Under the pieces are notes generated by a model. The model was not told where the DNA came from. It searched no databases and saw only the letters and a program-made list of their open reading frames with translations. A DNA stretch of 19,466 nt from assembly GCA_016303175.1 (NCBI GenBank), contig JAEDMF010000012.1, positions 1 through 19,466 on the forward strand, in the 5' to 3' direction. Position numbers and translations under genes: made by a program. The DNA is from Bacteroidales bacterium (lineage in GTDB: Bacteria; Bacteroidota; Bacteroidia; Bacteroidales; UBA932). This document shows, in pieces, positions 1 to 7,489 of the stretch (positions are counted from its first letter, which is position 1; each line of letters starts with the position of its first letter).

Positions 1-117
1 AAACCCGGCAAGGGCGGCAATGGCAGGGGACTCGTCGGCAAGGCCGGTAAACCCGGCAAGGGCGGCCATGGCAAGGGGCTCGTCGGCAAGGGTCGCAAAC
101 CCGGAAGGGGACTCGGG
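1..117 (+). repeat. 48-bp tandem repeat coding a basic Gly-rich tail of MltG
   Basis: Two full 48-bp units (1-48 and 49-96) match at 41 of 48 positions, and a shortened third copy with an internal deletion follows (97-117). Each unit codes 16 residues that begin KPGKGG and include GLVGK. The repeat runs in frame with mltG and ends just before the membrane helix, so it should lie in the cytoplasm. More copies may lie left of the window edge. Confidence 0.85.
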
Positions 118-1179
118 ACTTGGACCCTGCGCAAGAAGCTCGCGGCGGCAGTCCTGACTCTGTCGGCCATCTTTGTGGGCTATTGCGTGTACAACTTTTC
201 CTTGTGGTTGATAGACAGCAAGTTGCCCGCATTCTCCAAACCCGGTATAGTTTATGTCCGCCCAGAGACAACCTACGATGACTTTATGAGTGATTTGTTG
301 GCGCTGGAGCCCCGACATCCGGCTTCTCTGGAGAGAGTGATGAGCGGAGATTCTGTCAGCACCCGTTTCAAGCCCGGTTTGTACCGCATCACCAAATCCA
401 CTTCGGCCAAATATCTGTCCCGCTGTGTTACAAGAGGTTGGCAGAACCCCACCAAACTGGTAATAAGCGGTCAGATACGCAATCTTGAGACCTTGGCATC
501 AAAAGTCGCCTCCCAGATGATGATGGATTCTGCTACGGTGATGAAGACGCTCACTGACAGGAAGATACTTGCCAATTTCGGCACAAGTCCCGAGAAACTT
601 TTCGAGATGATAATACCCGATACCTACGAAGTGTATTGGGCTGAGGATATGCAGAAGGTGCTGCACCGTCTGAAGTTGGCCCGCGATGCCTGGTGGACTC
701 CGGAGAGGGTCGCTCTAGCAGCCAAACACTCTCTTACGCCCGAGCAGGTGAGCATTCTGGCTTCCATTATAGCCGAGGAGAGCAACCGTCCGGAGGAGTT
801 TCCCAAGATAGCTAGCGTGTACCTTACAAGACTGCGGATTGGAATGCCCCTTCAGGCTTGTCCTACAATAAGATATATTTATGACTACAAAATTGTCAGG
901 GTGCTGTACTCCCATTTGAAAACTCCCTCGCCCTACAATACTTATCTGTTCAAGGGTTTGCCTCCTTCGCCCATATGCCTGCCTTCGAAGCAGCACCTTG
1001 AAGCTGTGCTGCATCCAGATGCAACACCTTACCTTTATTTCTGCGCGGATGCTTCCCTGAACGGCACCAATGTTTTCTCAACTACTTTGGCCGAGCATAA
1101 TGTCAGGGCTGCCGCCTACCAGGAGGCTCTTGACAGACAAAAGGCAGCAAAACGCCAGCAGAATGGAACTGATTTATGA
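1..1179 (+). CDS. mltG: Endolytic murein transglycosylase MltG (YceG-like), 5' end outside window
   Basis: Inner-membrane lytic transglycosylase that cuts nascent peptidoglycan glycan strands inside the chain. The frame is open from base 1 with no ATG before the membrane segment, so the start lies upstream. A GTG at 175 falls inside that segment and is not the start. Order: basic Gly/Lys-rich repeat tail (window residues 1-40), one membrane helix (about 47-70), then the periplasmic YceG domain. The catalytic Glu fits the second E of AEES (bases 778-780), followed by the family stretch ASVYLTRLRIGMPLQ. SPYNTYLFKGLPPSPIC and YLYFCADAS near the C-terminus are also typical. Oddity: the usual LQ-x-DPT has Cys in place of Asp (LQACPT). 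The last 17 nt overlap the next gene. Family assignment is firm. Confidence 0.93.
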   Translation, partial: KPGKGGNGRGLVGKAGKPGKGGHGKGLVGKGRKPGRGLGTWTLRKKLAAAVLTLSAIFVGYCVYNFSLWLIDSKLPAFSKPGIVYVRPETTYDDFMSDLLALEPRHPASLERVMSGDSVSTRFKPGLYRITKSTSAKYLSRCVTRGWQNPTKLVISGQIRNLETLASKVASQMMMDSATVMKTLTDRKILANFGTSPEKLFEMIIPDTYEVYWAEDMQKVLHRLKLARDAWWTPERVALAAKHSLTPEQVSILASIIAEESNRPEEFPKIASVYLTRLRIGMPLQACPTIRYIYDYKIVRVLYSHLKTPSPYNTYLFKGLPPSPICLPSKQHLEAVLHPDATPYLYFCADASLNGTNVFSTTLAEHNVRAAAYQEALDRQKAAKRQQNGTDL

Positions 1180-1564
1180 CAAATTGCGCCATGCCCGTGT
1201 GAGCGCGACTCCAGAAGAACTTGTGCGCCAGTGGTTTATCTCAGTGCTTGAAAAGCAGTGCAGGGTGCCGGTGGAAAGGATGCGCTCGGAGGTTTCCTTC
1301 AAGTTGGGAGAGAAGTCTTTCAGGGCGGATATACTGATATGGGACAGGCAGGGTACTCCTCTTGCGGTGGTGGAATGCAAGAGGCCGGAGGTAAACTTGA
1401 GCCCTGCTGTGCTGGAACAGGCGAGGTGCTATGACTTGGCTCTCGGGGGACTAAAGTGGCTGATATTGACCAATGGAAAGTCAACCTTCGTGTTCAGGAG
1501 AGAAGATTTGGGATTTAAAATTCAAACGGAATTGCCGGATTATGAGAAGATGCTTGGAAAATAA
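1163..1564 (+). CDS. HsdR N-terminal-like PD-(D/E)XK domain protein (HSDR_N_2 type)
   Basis: A 133-residue stand-alone protein resembling the N-terminal nuclease domain of type I restriction enzyme R subunits. The putative catalytic set is Asp56 (in FRADILIW) and Glu71-x-Lys73 (in VVECKRPEV), the usual spacing of a PD-(D/E)XK core. No helicase domain, HsdS or HsdM is present, so it is not a restriction system as it stands. The open frame reaches back to 1070, but ATG 1163 is preferred because it gives the expected N-terminus (MELIYDKLR) and only a 17-nt overlap with mltG. It overlaps the CCA gene by 23 nt. From memory, small proteins of this kind often sit near holA in Bacteroidales. The cellular role is unknown to me; a DNA repair or replication role is inference. 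Confidence 0.8.
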   Translation: MELIYDKLRHARVSATPEELVRQWFISVLEKQCRVPVERMRSEVSFKLGEKSFRADILIWDRQGTPLAVVECKRPEVNLSPAVLEQARCYDLALGGLKWLILTNGKSTFVFRREDLGFKIQTELPDYEKMLGK

Positions 1565-3068
1565 GGTATTTTACCCCGAGTTCCTGAAGAACCCCATCTT
1601 CAGGATAGTGTCGGACGTTGCTGGGGAGCTGGGCGTAAGAGCTTTTGTTATAGGGGGATATGTGCGTGATTGTCTTCTGTCGCGCCTGTCCAAGGATATA
1701 GACATAGTGGTGGAGGGAAGCGGCACTGCCTTTGCCCGGGCCGTTGGCAGCAGGGTACATTCGCGGGTGAGTGTGTTTGAGAATTATGGTACTGCAATGC
1801 TGCGCTACCACGGAGTGGAAGTTGAGTTCGTCGGCGCAAGAAAGGAGTCCTACAACAGAGGCTCCCGCAATCCTGTGGTGGAGAACGGCACCCTTCAGGA
1901 TGACCAGTTGCGCCGGGATTTCACCATCAATGCCCTTGCCCTTTCCCTCGACAAAGATGATTTCGGCCGTCTTGTGGATCCCTTCGGAGGTGTCAGCGAC
2001 CTTGACAAGGGCATAATCCGCACTCCCGCCGACCCCGACAAGACATTTGATGACGACCCTCTGCGTATGCTCAGGGCTGTCCGCTTTGCCACCAAGCTTT
2101 CTTCCTGGGAAAAATATTTCAACATTACTCCGGAGTGCTTTGCTTCGATAAAGAGAAATGCTCCGCGTCTGGAAATACTAACTAAGGAACGCATAGTGGA
2201 GGAACTCAACAAGATCCTCGTATGTGACCATCCTTCAATGGGCTTCGACCTTATGGACAAGGCCGGAATGCTGCCGTACATTCTACCCGAACTGCTTAAG
2301 CTCAAAGGTGTGCAGATGGTGGAGGGACGTGCCCACAAGGAGAATTTTGCCCACACCCTTCAGGTGGTGGACAATCTTGCGGAGGCTGAGGTCGCTGCCA
2401 TAGCCCGGGGTGAGTTGAAGGACTATGAAATGGATGGAAATGAGGTGAAGGAGACGGTGCGGACCTCGCCCAACGTCTGGCTCAGGTGGGCGGGCCTTCT
2501 GCACGATATAGGCAAGCCGGTGTCCAAGCGTTTCGACCCTGTGGTCGGCTGGACCTTCTACGGGCACGATGTGGTGGGAGGCAAGATGGTCCCGAAGATT
2601 TTCCAGAGGCTTAAGTTGCCTCTGAACGAGAAAATGAAGTATGTCCAGAAGCTGGTGTCCCTGCATTTGCGGCCACAATCACTTGTAACCGAGGAGGTTA
2701 CGGATTCAGCAGTGCGGAGGCTGCTCTTTGATGCGGGAAATGACATAGAGGATTTGATGCTGCTGTGCAAGGCAGACATCACTTCCAAGAATGAACAGAA
2801 GGTGGAGGTGCTCAAATCCAATTTTGACCTCGTTATGGGCAAAATCAAGGAGGTTGAGGAAAAGGATGCCATACGCAACTGGAAGAACCCCATAAACGGA
2901 GACTACATTATGGAACTTTACGGCATTCCTCCAAGCCACATACTTGGGGAATTGAAAGAGGCCATAAAGGAGGCCATAATGAACAGTGAGTGCGAGAATA
3001 ACTTCGAGGCGGCCGATGCCCTTCTGCGAAGCCTTGCGGCAGAACGCGGACTTCATCCGGTAAAGTAG
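1542..3068 (+). CDS. cca: CCA-adding tRNA nucleotidyltransferase with HD domain
   Basis: Adds or repairs the 3' CCA of tRNAs; 508 residues. The N-terminal polymerase-beta-type head shows GGYVRD (residues 38-43) and the metal-binding DIDIVV (Asp52, Asp54), then RRDFTINALAL and the nucleotide-selecting region DDPLRMLRAVRFA. This is followed by the RNA-binding helices and an HD-type phosphohydrolase region with LLHDIGKP (His321-Asp322). A longer frame opens at 1473, but ATG 1542 is preferred because homology begins just after it. It overlaps the preceding gene by 23 nt and ends 36 nt before the recombinase start. A poly(A) polymerase is the alternative; in Bacteroidota proteins of this architecture are annotated as CCA enzymes. 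Confidence 0.9.
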   Translation: MRRCLENKVFYPEFLKNPIFRIVSDVAGELGVRAFVIGGYVRDCLLSRLSKDIDIVVEGSGTAFARAVGSRVHSRVSVFENYGTAMLRYHGVEVEFVGARKESYNRGSRNPVVENGTLQDDQLRRDFTINALALSLDKDDFGRLVDPFGGVSDLDKGIIRTPADPDKTFDDDPLRMLRAVRFATKLSSWEKYFNITPECFASIKRNAPRLEILTKERIVEELNKILVCDHPSMGFDLMDKAGMLPYILPELLKLKGVQMVEGRAHKENFAHTLQVVDNLAEAEVAAIARGELKDYEMDGNEVKETVRTSPNVWLRWAGLLHDIGKPVSKRFDPVVGWTFYGHDVVGGKMVPKIFQRLKLPLNEKMKYVQKLVSLHLRPQSLVTEEVTDSAVRRLLFDAGNDIEDLMLLCKADITSKNEQKVEVLKSNFDLVMGKIKEVEEKDAIRNWKNPINGDYIMELYGIPPSHILGELKEAIKEAIMNSECENNFEAADALLRSLAAERGLHPVK

Positions 3069-3104
3069 TCGTAATCACAACACTTGCTAACCTTCGCCAT
3101 CAAT

Positions 3105-4106
3105 ATGATAAACCTTGCGGAGAAATACCTTGCCTATATAGGCACCCAGCGCCGCTACTCGGACAAGACTTGCGGTGCCTATGCCCATGTGCTCGAGGAT
3201 TTTCTTCACTCCGCTTCCTCCGATGACATCCTGCCTATGGCGGATTACGCCGATGAATTCATCCTCTCTTGTCTGACTTCGGCCGGCATCCGCGCCTACC
3301 AAATTGAATTGATGGATATGCGCCGTATGGCCTCCCGTTCGGTTAACCTGTATTTGAGCGTGTTGAGTTCCTGGTGCAAATGGCTGCTTCGTCAGGACCT
3401 TCTGCAGACAAACCCGGTGCATCTTGTGAAACGCCCCAAACAACCCTCCAGACTGCCTTCTTTTTACAAGAGTTCTTCAATGGAGGCTTATCTGGAACAG
3501 GAAAACGCCCTCTCCCGCCGGGACTTCGAACTTCGTATGGCAACCCTTCAGGAGAGGAAGGATACCTATAGGCTTTGTCTGGACCGCATGATAGTCAGCC
3601 TGTTGTATTGCAGCGGCATACGCAGGGGAGAACTTATAGGCCTGCGCCGCTCCGATTTGGACATCTCAAGAAAGGTGCTGAGGGTGCGCGGTAAGGGTAA
3701 CAAAATGCGCGAGGTGCCCCTTGTGGACCCGCTTATTCAAGAATTATCCTTATATTTACAGGCTGTGGAGGCACTTGTGGACAGGACAGACAGGACTGAT
3801 GTCCCCCTGCTTGTCACGTGGGCAGGAGGCCCTTTGTATCCATCCCGCGTGGACAAGGCTGTCAAGTCAGAATTGAGCGCGCAGCCGAGCGGCTTTGAGG
3901 GCAGGAAATCCCCTCACGTTCTCAGACACAGCTTCGCCACTTCACTGATGGAGAACGGGGCCGACCTGAATTCCATCAAGGAAGTGCTGGGACATTCCAA
4001 CCTCGCCGCTACACAGATTTATACCCACAGCAGCATAAAGCAGTTGAAGGGAGTATATATAATGGCCCATCCCAGGGCAGCAAAGAAGGAAAGGAACAAT
4101 GGCTAA
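3105..4106 (+). CDS. Tyrosine recombinase of the XerC/XerD family
   Basis: Site-specific recombinase, probably one of the chromosome-dimer resolution pair; 333 residues. An N-terminal SAM-like core-binding domain (about 1-105) precedes the catalytic domain. The active-site set is complete: Arg173 (GIRRGELIGL), Lys197 (RGKGNKMREVPL), His271 and Arg274 (HVLRHSFAT), His297 (LGHSNL) and the nucleophile Tyr306 (QIYTH). The C-terminal MAHPRA resembles the XerC/D tail. ATG 3105 is preferred over the TTG at 3084 because MINLAEKYLAYI is the usual N-terminal helix. The stop overlaps the holA start by 8 nt. The setting among housekeeping genes, with no phage or transposon genes, supports Xer rather than an integrase. 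XerC and XerD cannot be told apart here. Confidence 0.88.
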   Translation: MINLAEKYLAYIGTQRRYSDKTCGAYAHVLEDFLHSASSDDILPMADYADEFILSCLTSAGIRAYQIELMDMRRMASRSVNLYLSVLSSWCKWLLRQDLLQTNPVHLVKRPKQPSRLPSFYKSSSMEAYLEQENALSRRDFELRMATLQERKDTYRLCLDRMIVSLLYCSGIRRGELIGLRRSDLDISRKVLRVRGKGNKMREVPLVDPLIQELSLYLQAVEALVDRTDRTDVPLLVTWAGGPLYPSRVDKAVKSELSAQPSGFEGRKSPHVLRHSFATSLMENGADLNSIKEVLGHSNLAATQIYTHSSIKQLKGVYIMAHPRAAKKERNNG

Positions 4107-5133
4107 AGCATCAGTATCTACGGCAGAAACAGCGGAAATCATTAAGGGAGAAGTCTCAAAGGGGGTTTTTGCTCCGGTGTATCTTCTGATGGGCGAGGAG
4201 CCCTTTTATGTGGATATGGTTGCCCATCATATAGAGGAAAATGCCCTTGAGGAAAATCAGAGAGACTTCAATCAGCTCATAGCCTATGGAGCGGACGTGA
4301 GCGTGGAGGATATAGTGTCCAATGCCCGCCGTTATCCTATGTTTGCCGAGCGCCAACTCGTGGTCATACGCGAGGCCCAGATGGTGGATCGTCTGGAAGG
4401 CCTCAGTGTATATACCGAAAATCCTATGGATACGACAGTGCTGGTGCTAGTGTACAGAGGCAAGGTGGACAAGCGCAGTGCCCTATATAAGAGTGTCCAG
4501 AAAAACGGCTGTGTGCTTGAATCCAATCCTGTCAGGGATTATGAAATGCCGGCCTGGATACAGAAATATTTCAGTTCCAGAGGCCTTGCCATAGATTATG
4601 AAGCTGCCGCCCTGCTGGCCGAATATGTCGGTACGGATCTTTGCAAAGTGGCTACCGAGACAGATAAAATGATGAAAAACCTGCCCTCCGGTGCATCGCA
4701 GGTGCATATTCAGGATATCGAGGCCAATGTGGGCGTTTCCAGGGAATTCAGTGTTTTCGAACTGACCCGCCAGCTCTCCTACCGTCAGGCTGACAGGGCC
4801 CTGCGCACGGCTGCCTACATAGGGGGAGCTGCCAGATTTGCAATGCCCAAGGCCACGGCCGCCCTTTTCCTGCATTTCAACAGAATACTCTCCTACGAGG
4901 CTCTGCTTATGTCCAACCCCCATCCCGATGTTGCTGAAAAAACAAAAATTCTGGGCAATCCGTATTTTTTCAAGGAATATGAAACCGCGGTGCGCAACTA
5001 TCCTTATCAGAAGTGCAGACTTGCCATAAAACTCATACGCGATTACGACTTCAAGGGCAAGGGCGGCAATACGGGTGAAGCGTCCCCGGGAGAGCTGCTT
5101 GTCGAACTTGTAACCAAACTTTTATCCCTATAA
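4099..5133 (+). CDS. holA: DNA polymerase III delta subunit
   Basis: The delta subunit of the clamp loader opens the sliding clamp; 344 residues, the usual length. The N-terminal AAA-like domain shows the family signatures PVYLLMGEEPFYVD, where a Walker A motif would be but is degenerate as in other delta subunits, and YPMFAERQLVVIREAQ. The middle has the VGTDLCKVATETDKM stretch and VGVSREFSVFELT, and the C-terminal collar domain follows. It starts inside the end of the recombinase gene (8-nt overlap), which implies translational coupling, and is followed after 25 nt by natA. Confidence 0.92.
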   Translation: MAKASVSTAETAEIIKGEVSKGVFAPVYLLMGEEPFYVDMVAHHIEENALEENQRDFNQLIAYGADVSVEDIVSNARRYPMFAERQLVVIREAQMVDRLEGLSVYTENPMDTTVLVLVYRGKVDKRSALYKSVQKNGCVLESNPVRDYEMPAWIQKYFSSRGLAIDYEAAALLAEYVGTDLCKVATETDKMMKNLPSGASQVHIQDIEANVGVSREFSVFELTRQLSYRQADRALRTAAYIGGAARFAMPKATAALFLHFNRILSYEALLMSNPHPDVAEKTKILGNPYFFKEYETAVRNYPYQKCRLAIKLIRDYDFKGKGGNTGEASPGELLVELVTKLLSL

Positions 5134-5158
5134 ATCGAACTTCCAAACATCTCAATAA

Positions 5159-6022
5159 ATGTCAATAATCAGAATAGAAAATCTCAGCAAATCCTATGGC
5201 AGCAAGCAGGCTGTCAAGGATATCAATCTGGAAATACCTAAGGGTTGCATATTTGGTCTGCTGGGTCCGAACGGCGCCGGAAAGACCACTCTCATACGCA
5301 TAATCAACCGCATCATAATGCCCAGCGCCGGAGAGGTGTATTTCAACGGCAGGCCCATTACCGAGGAAGACGTGCTCAAGATAGGTTATCTTCCCGAGGA
5401 GAGGGGGTTGTACCGTAAGATGAAGGTCAGCGACCAGGCTATGTATTTCGCCCGTCTCAAGGGTATGGACACGGCACAGGCCCGTAAGGAACTGATGAAG
5501 TGGTTCAAGAAGTTCGGAATACAGTCATGGTGGGACAAGAAGGTGGAGGAATTGTCCAAAGGAATGGCCCAGAAGGTGCAGTTCATCACTACGGTGGTGC
5601 ACCAGCCCGACCTGATGATATTGGATGAGCCCTTCTCCGGTTTCGACCCCGTGAATGCCCAGTTGATTCGGGAGGAAATACTTGCAATGAAGGATCGCGG
5701 CGCAACCATCATACTCTCCACCCACAATATGGAGTCCGTGGAGGCTCTTTGCGACAGCATAGCCCTGATTGACAAGTCCCGCCTTGTGGTCAGCGGTCCC
5801 GTGGAGGATATACGACGCCGTTATGGCCAGAGCAAGGCCGAGGTGGTCTATGAGGATGCCGCGGGTGTGTCCTACACCGAGCTTGTGGAGCTTTCCGAAG
5901 GTGTCAGCACCAACTCCATTCTGGCTTCCTATATTGACAGGGGTGTGCAGATACGCTCTTTCCGCGAGGTTCTGCCCACTATGAACGACATTTTCATCAA
6001 ATTGGTTACAGAAGGAGAATAG
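5159..6022 (+). CDS. ABC transporter ATP-binding protein, NatA type
   Basis: ATPase subunit of an ABC-2-type exporter; 287 residues. Walker A is GPNGAGKTT (from residue 36), the signature is LSKGMAQ in place of LSGGQ, Walker B is LMILDEPFSGFDP, and the switch His is in ILSTHNME. A DUF4162-like C-terminal segment follows the ATPase core. It is separated from its permease gene by 3 nt. NatA/NatB pairs export sodium in Bacillus, but many relatives have other or unknown substrates, so the cargo is not assigned. Shares its direction with holA and is probably cotranscribed. Confidence 0.9.
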   Translation: MSIIRIENLSKSYGSKQAVKDINLEIPKGCIFGLLGPNGAGKTTLIRIINRIIMPSAGEVYFNGRPITEEDVLKIGYLPEERGLYRKMKVSDQAMYFARLKGMDTAQARKELMKWFKKFGIQSWWDKKVEELSKGMAQKVQFITTVVHQPDLMILDEPFSGFDPVNAQLIREEILAMKDRGATIILSTHNMESVEALCDSIALIDKSRLVVSGPVEDIRRRYGQSKAEVVYEDAAGVSYTELVELSEGVSTNSILASYIDRGVQIRSFREVLPTMNDIFIKLVTEGE

Positions 6023-6025
6023 TAT

Positions 6026-7489
6026 ATGAATTTCAAGAAAATTTCGGTGGTAATCTCCAAGGAGTATCTTACCAGAGTTAAGAAGAAGTCCTTCCTCGTG
6101 ACAACCTTCCTTGTGCCGGTGCTCTTCGCCGCGATGTGCTGCATTCCGGCCCTTATTATGCTGTTCAACAAGGATGAGGTCAAGAGCATTGCGCTGGTGG
6201 ATGACTCGGGCATTGTGGCCTCTTCCATCAAGTCGGACTCTGCAGTGCACTTCATAGACTGCACGGCCAATGGTCTGGATAGCCTCAAGGCGGGGTTTGA
6301 CAATGTGGAATATGCGGCCATACTTCACGTCAGCCCGCTGGATAGTACCAACAACGTAAGCGTGTGCACCTACAGCAAGAAACCTCTCGGTATGTCCGTG
6401 GTCGAGAACATGGAATCGAAGGTCGAGGACATTGTGCGTGATTATCGCATTTCCCTCTACAACATAGCCGGTTTGAAGGACATAATGGAAGAGGTGCGTC
6501 CCGACATTACCGTGAAGTCCTATACTCTGGATGAGAACGGGGAGGACAAAGTTGCTGATTCTCACGTATATATGATGATAAGTTTCGGCCTTGGCATCAT
6601 CATTTTCATTTTTGTGTCTATGTTCTCCGCAACTGTGATGTCAAGTGTCATTGAGGAAAAGCAGAGCAAGGTGGTGGAGGTGCTGCTCAGTTCGGTGGAC
6701 GCCGTGTCCCTGATGTTCGGCAAAGTGATAGGCGTGGCTCTGGTTGCCCTTACTCAGTTCATACTGTGGATAGTGCTGACAGCCGTGCTGGTTTCTGCTG
6801 TGTTCGGCATTGTGGGCAAGGAGGCTATCTCCGGAGTGGATGCCCGGACCCTTGTCGAGCAGGCATCGGGCGCGGCCGCCATTCCCGGGGTTGACCTTCA
6901 GTCTGCCGCCGCAGCCGACCTTCAGTCTGCCGGCACTGGAGCAGACCTCCTGTCAGCCGATACTGCCGACCTTCAGTCTGCCGGCACTGCCGACGCGCAG
7001 AATGCAATGGCTCAGGCAGTTGTAGAGAATGAGGCCCTCAGGGACATGCTCCAGACCATCTCCGGCCTGAACATACCCCTGCTTCTGGGCAGTTTCTTCA
7101 TCTTCTTCATCTTCGGCTATCTGCTCTATGCGTCGATGTTTGCCGCCATAGGCTCAGCCGTGGACAACGTGGATGACAGCAACCAGCTCCAGATTCCCCT
7201 CACCGTGCCTCTGATGCTGGGTTATTTTATAGCGATAATGTCATGGAATGCTCCCGACAGCGCCATTGCAGTCTGGGGCTCAATGATACCTTTCACCTCG
7301 CCCATAGTAATGCTCTCGCGCATACCCTTCGGCGTGCCTGCCTGGCAGCTTGCGCTTTCCATCGCCCTGCTTGTCGCCACCTTCGTGGTGATGGCCTGGC
7401 TCTCTGCAAAAATCTATAGGGTGGGTATATTGACCTCCGGAAAGAAGGCGGGTTTCAAAGATTTGTGGAAATGGCTGAAACAAAAGTAA
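6026..7489 (+). CDS. ABC-2 type permease, NatB/YhaP-like, with a repeat-bearing loop
   Basis: Membrane partner of the preceding ATPase; 487 residues. One hydrophobic helix lies near the N-terminus (about 22-45), followed by a large extracytoplasmic domain, then further helices beginning MMISFGLGIIIFIFVS. The coupling region SSVIEEKQSKVVEVLLSS is typical of the family. Between two later helices, residues about 286-330 form an Ala/Asp/Gln/Ser-rich loop made of repeats of ADLQSAGT, which I do not expect in this family. The last helices end before GFKDLWKWLKQK. The end overlaps the nucleotidase gene by 19 nt. Substrate unknown. Confidence 0.88.
   Translation: MNFKKISVVISKEYLTRVKKKSFLVTTFLVPVLFAAMCCIPALIMLFNKDEVKSIALVDDSGIVASSIKSDSAVHFIDCTANGLDSLKAGFDNVEYAAILHVSPLDSTNNVSVCTYSKKPLGMSVVENMESKVEDIVRDYRISLYNIAGLKDIMEEVRPDITVKSYTLDENGEDKVADSHVYMMISFGLGIIIFIFVSMFSATVMSSVIEEKQSKVVEVLLSSVDAVSLMFGKVIGVALVALTQFILWIVLTAVLVSAVFGIVGKEAISGVDARTLVEQASGAAAIPGVDLQSAAAADLQSAGTGADLLSADTADLQSAGTADAQNAMAQAVVENEALRDMLQTISGLNIPLLLGSFFIFFIFGYLLYASMFAAIGSAVDNVDDSNQLQIPLTVPLMLGYFIAIMSWNAPDSAIAVWGSMIPFTSPIVMLSRIPFGVPAWQLALSIALLVATFVVMAWLSAKIYRVGILTSGKKAGFKDLWKWLKQK
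6890..7000 (+). repeat. 24-nt coding repeat (ADLQSAGT) inside the permease gene
   Basis: The 16-mer gaccttcagtctgccg occurs exactly at 6893-6908, 6917-6932 and 6968-6983. A degenerate copy lies near 6944-6964 and a weaker one at 6989-7000. Most copies follow a 24-nt period, with one 27-nt unit. It reads as ADLQSAGT in frame and stays open in other frames on both strands. From memory, peptides such as ADLQSA, DCKSAGT and GLQIRR recur in many Bacteroidetes proteins as translations of a short dispersed repeat; this may be a variant of it. Confidence 0.8.

Noticed and set aside
1..117. CRISPR-like repeat array
   Set aside because: The repeats are contiguous with no spacers and are in frame with mltG.
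175..177. GTG as the start of mltG
   Set aside because: It lies inside the membrane helix; the frame continues upstream with in-frame coding repeats to the window edge.
1070..1162. Upstream extension of the HsdR-N-like gene
   Set aside because: It would overlap mltG by 110 nt and adds residues unlike the family; ATG 1163 fits better.
1163..1564. Type I restriction-modification system
   Set aside because: Only an R-subunit-like N-terminal domain is present; no helicase, specificity or methylase gene is nearby.
3105..4106. Integrase of a mobile element
   Set aside because: No attachment-site repeats, relaxase, phage or transposon genes nearby; setting and sequence fit a housekeeping Xer recombinase.
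5525..6565. 346-codon open frame on the - strand across natA and natB
   Set aside because: Spans the junction of two real genes in antisense and shows no family features.
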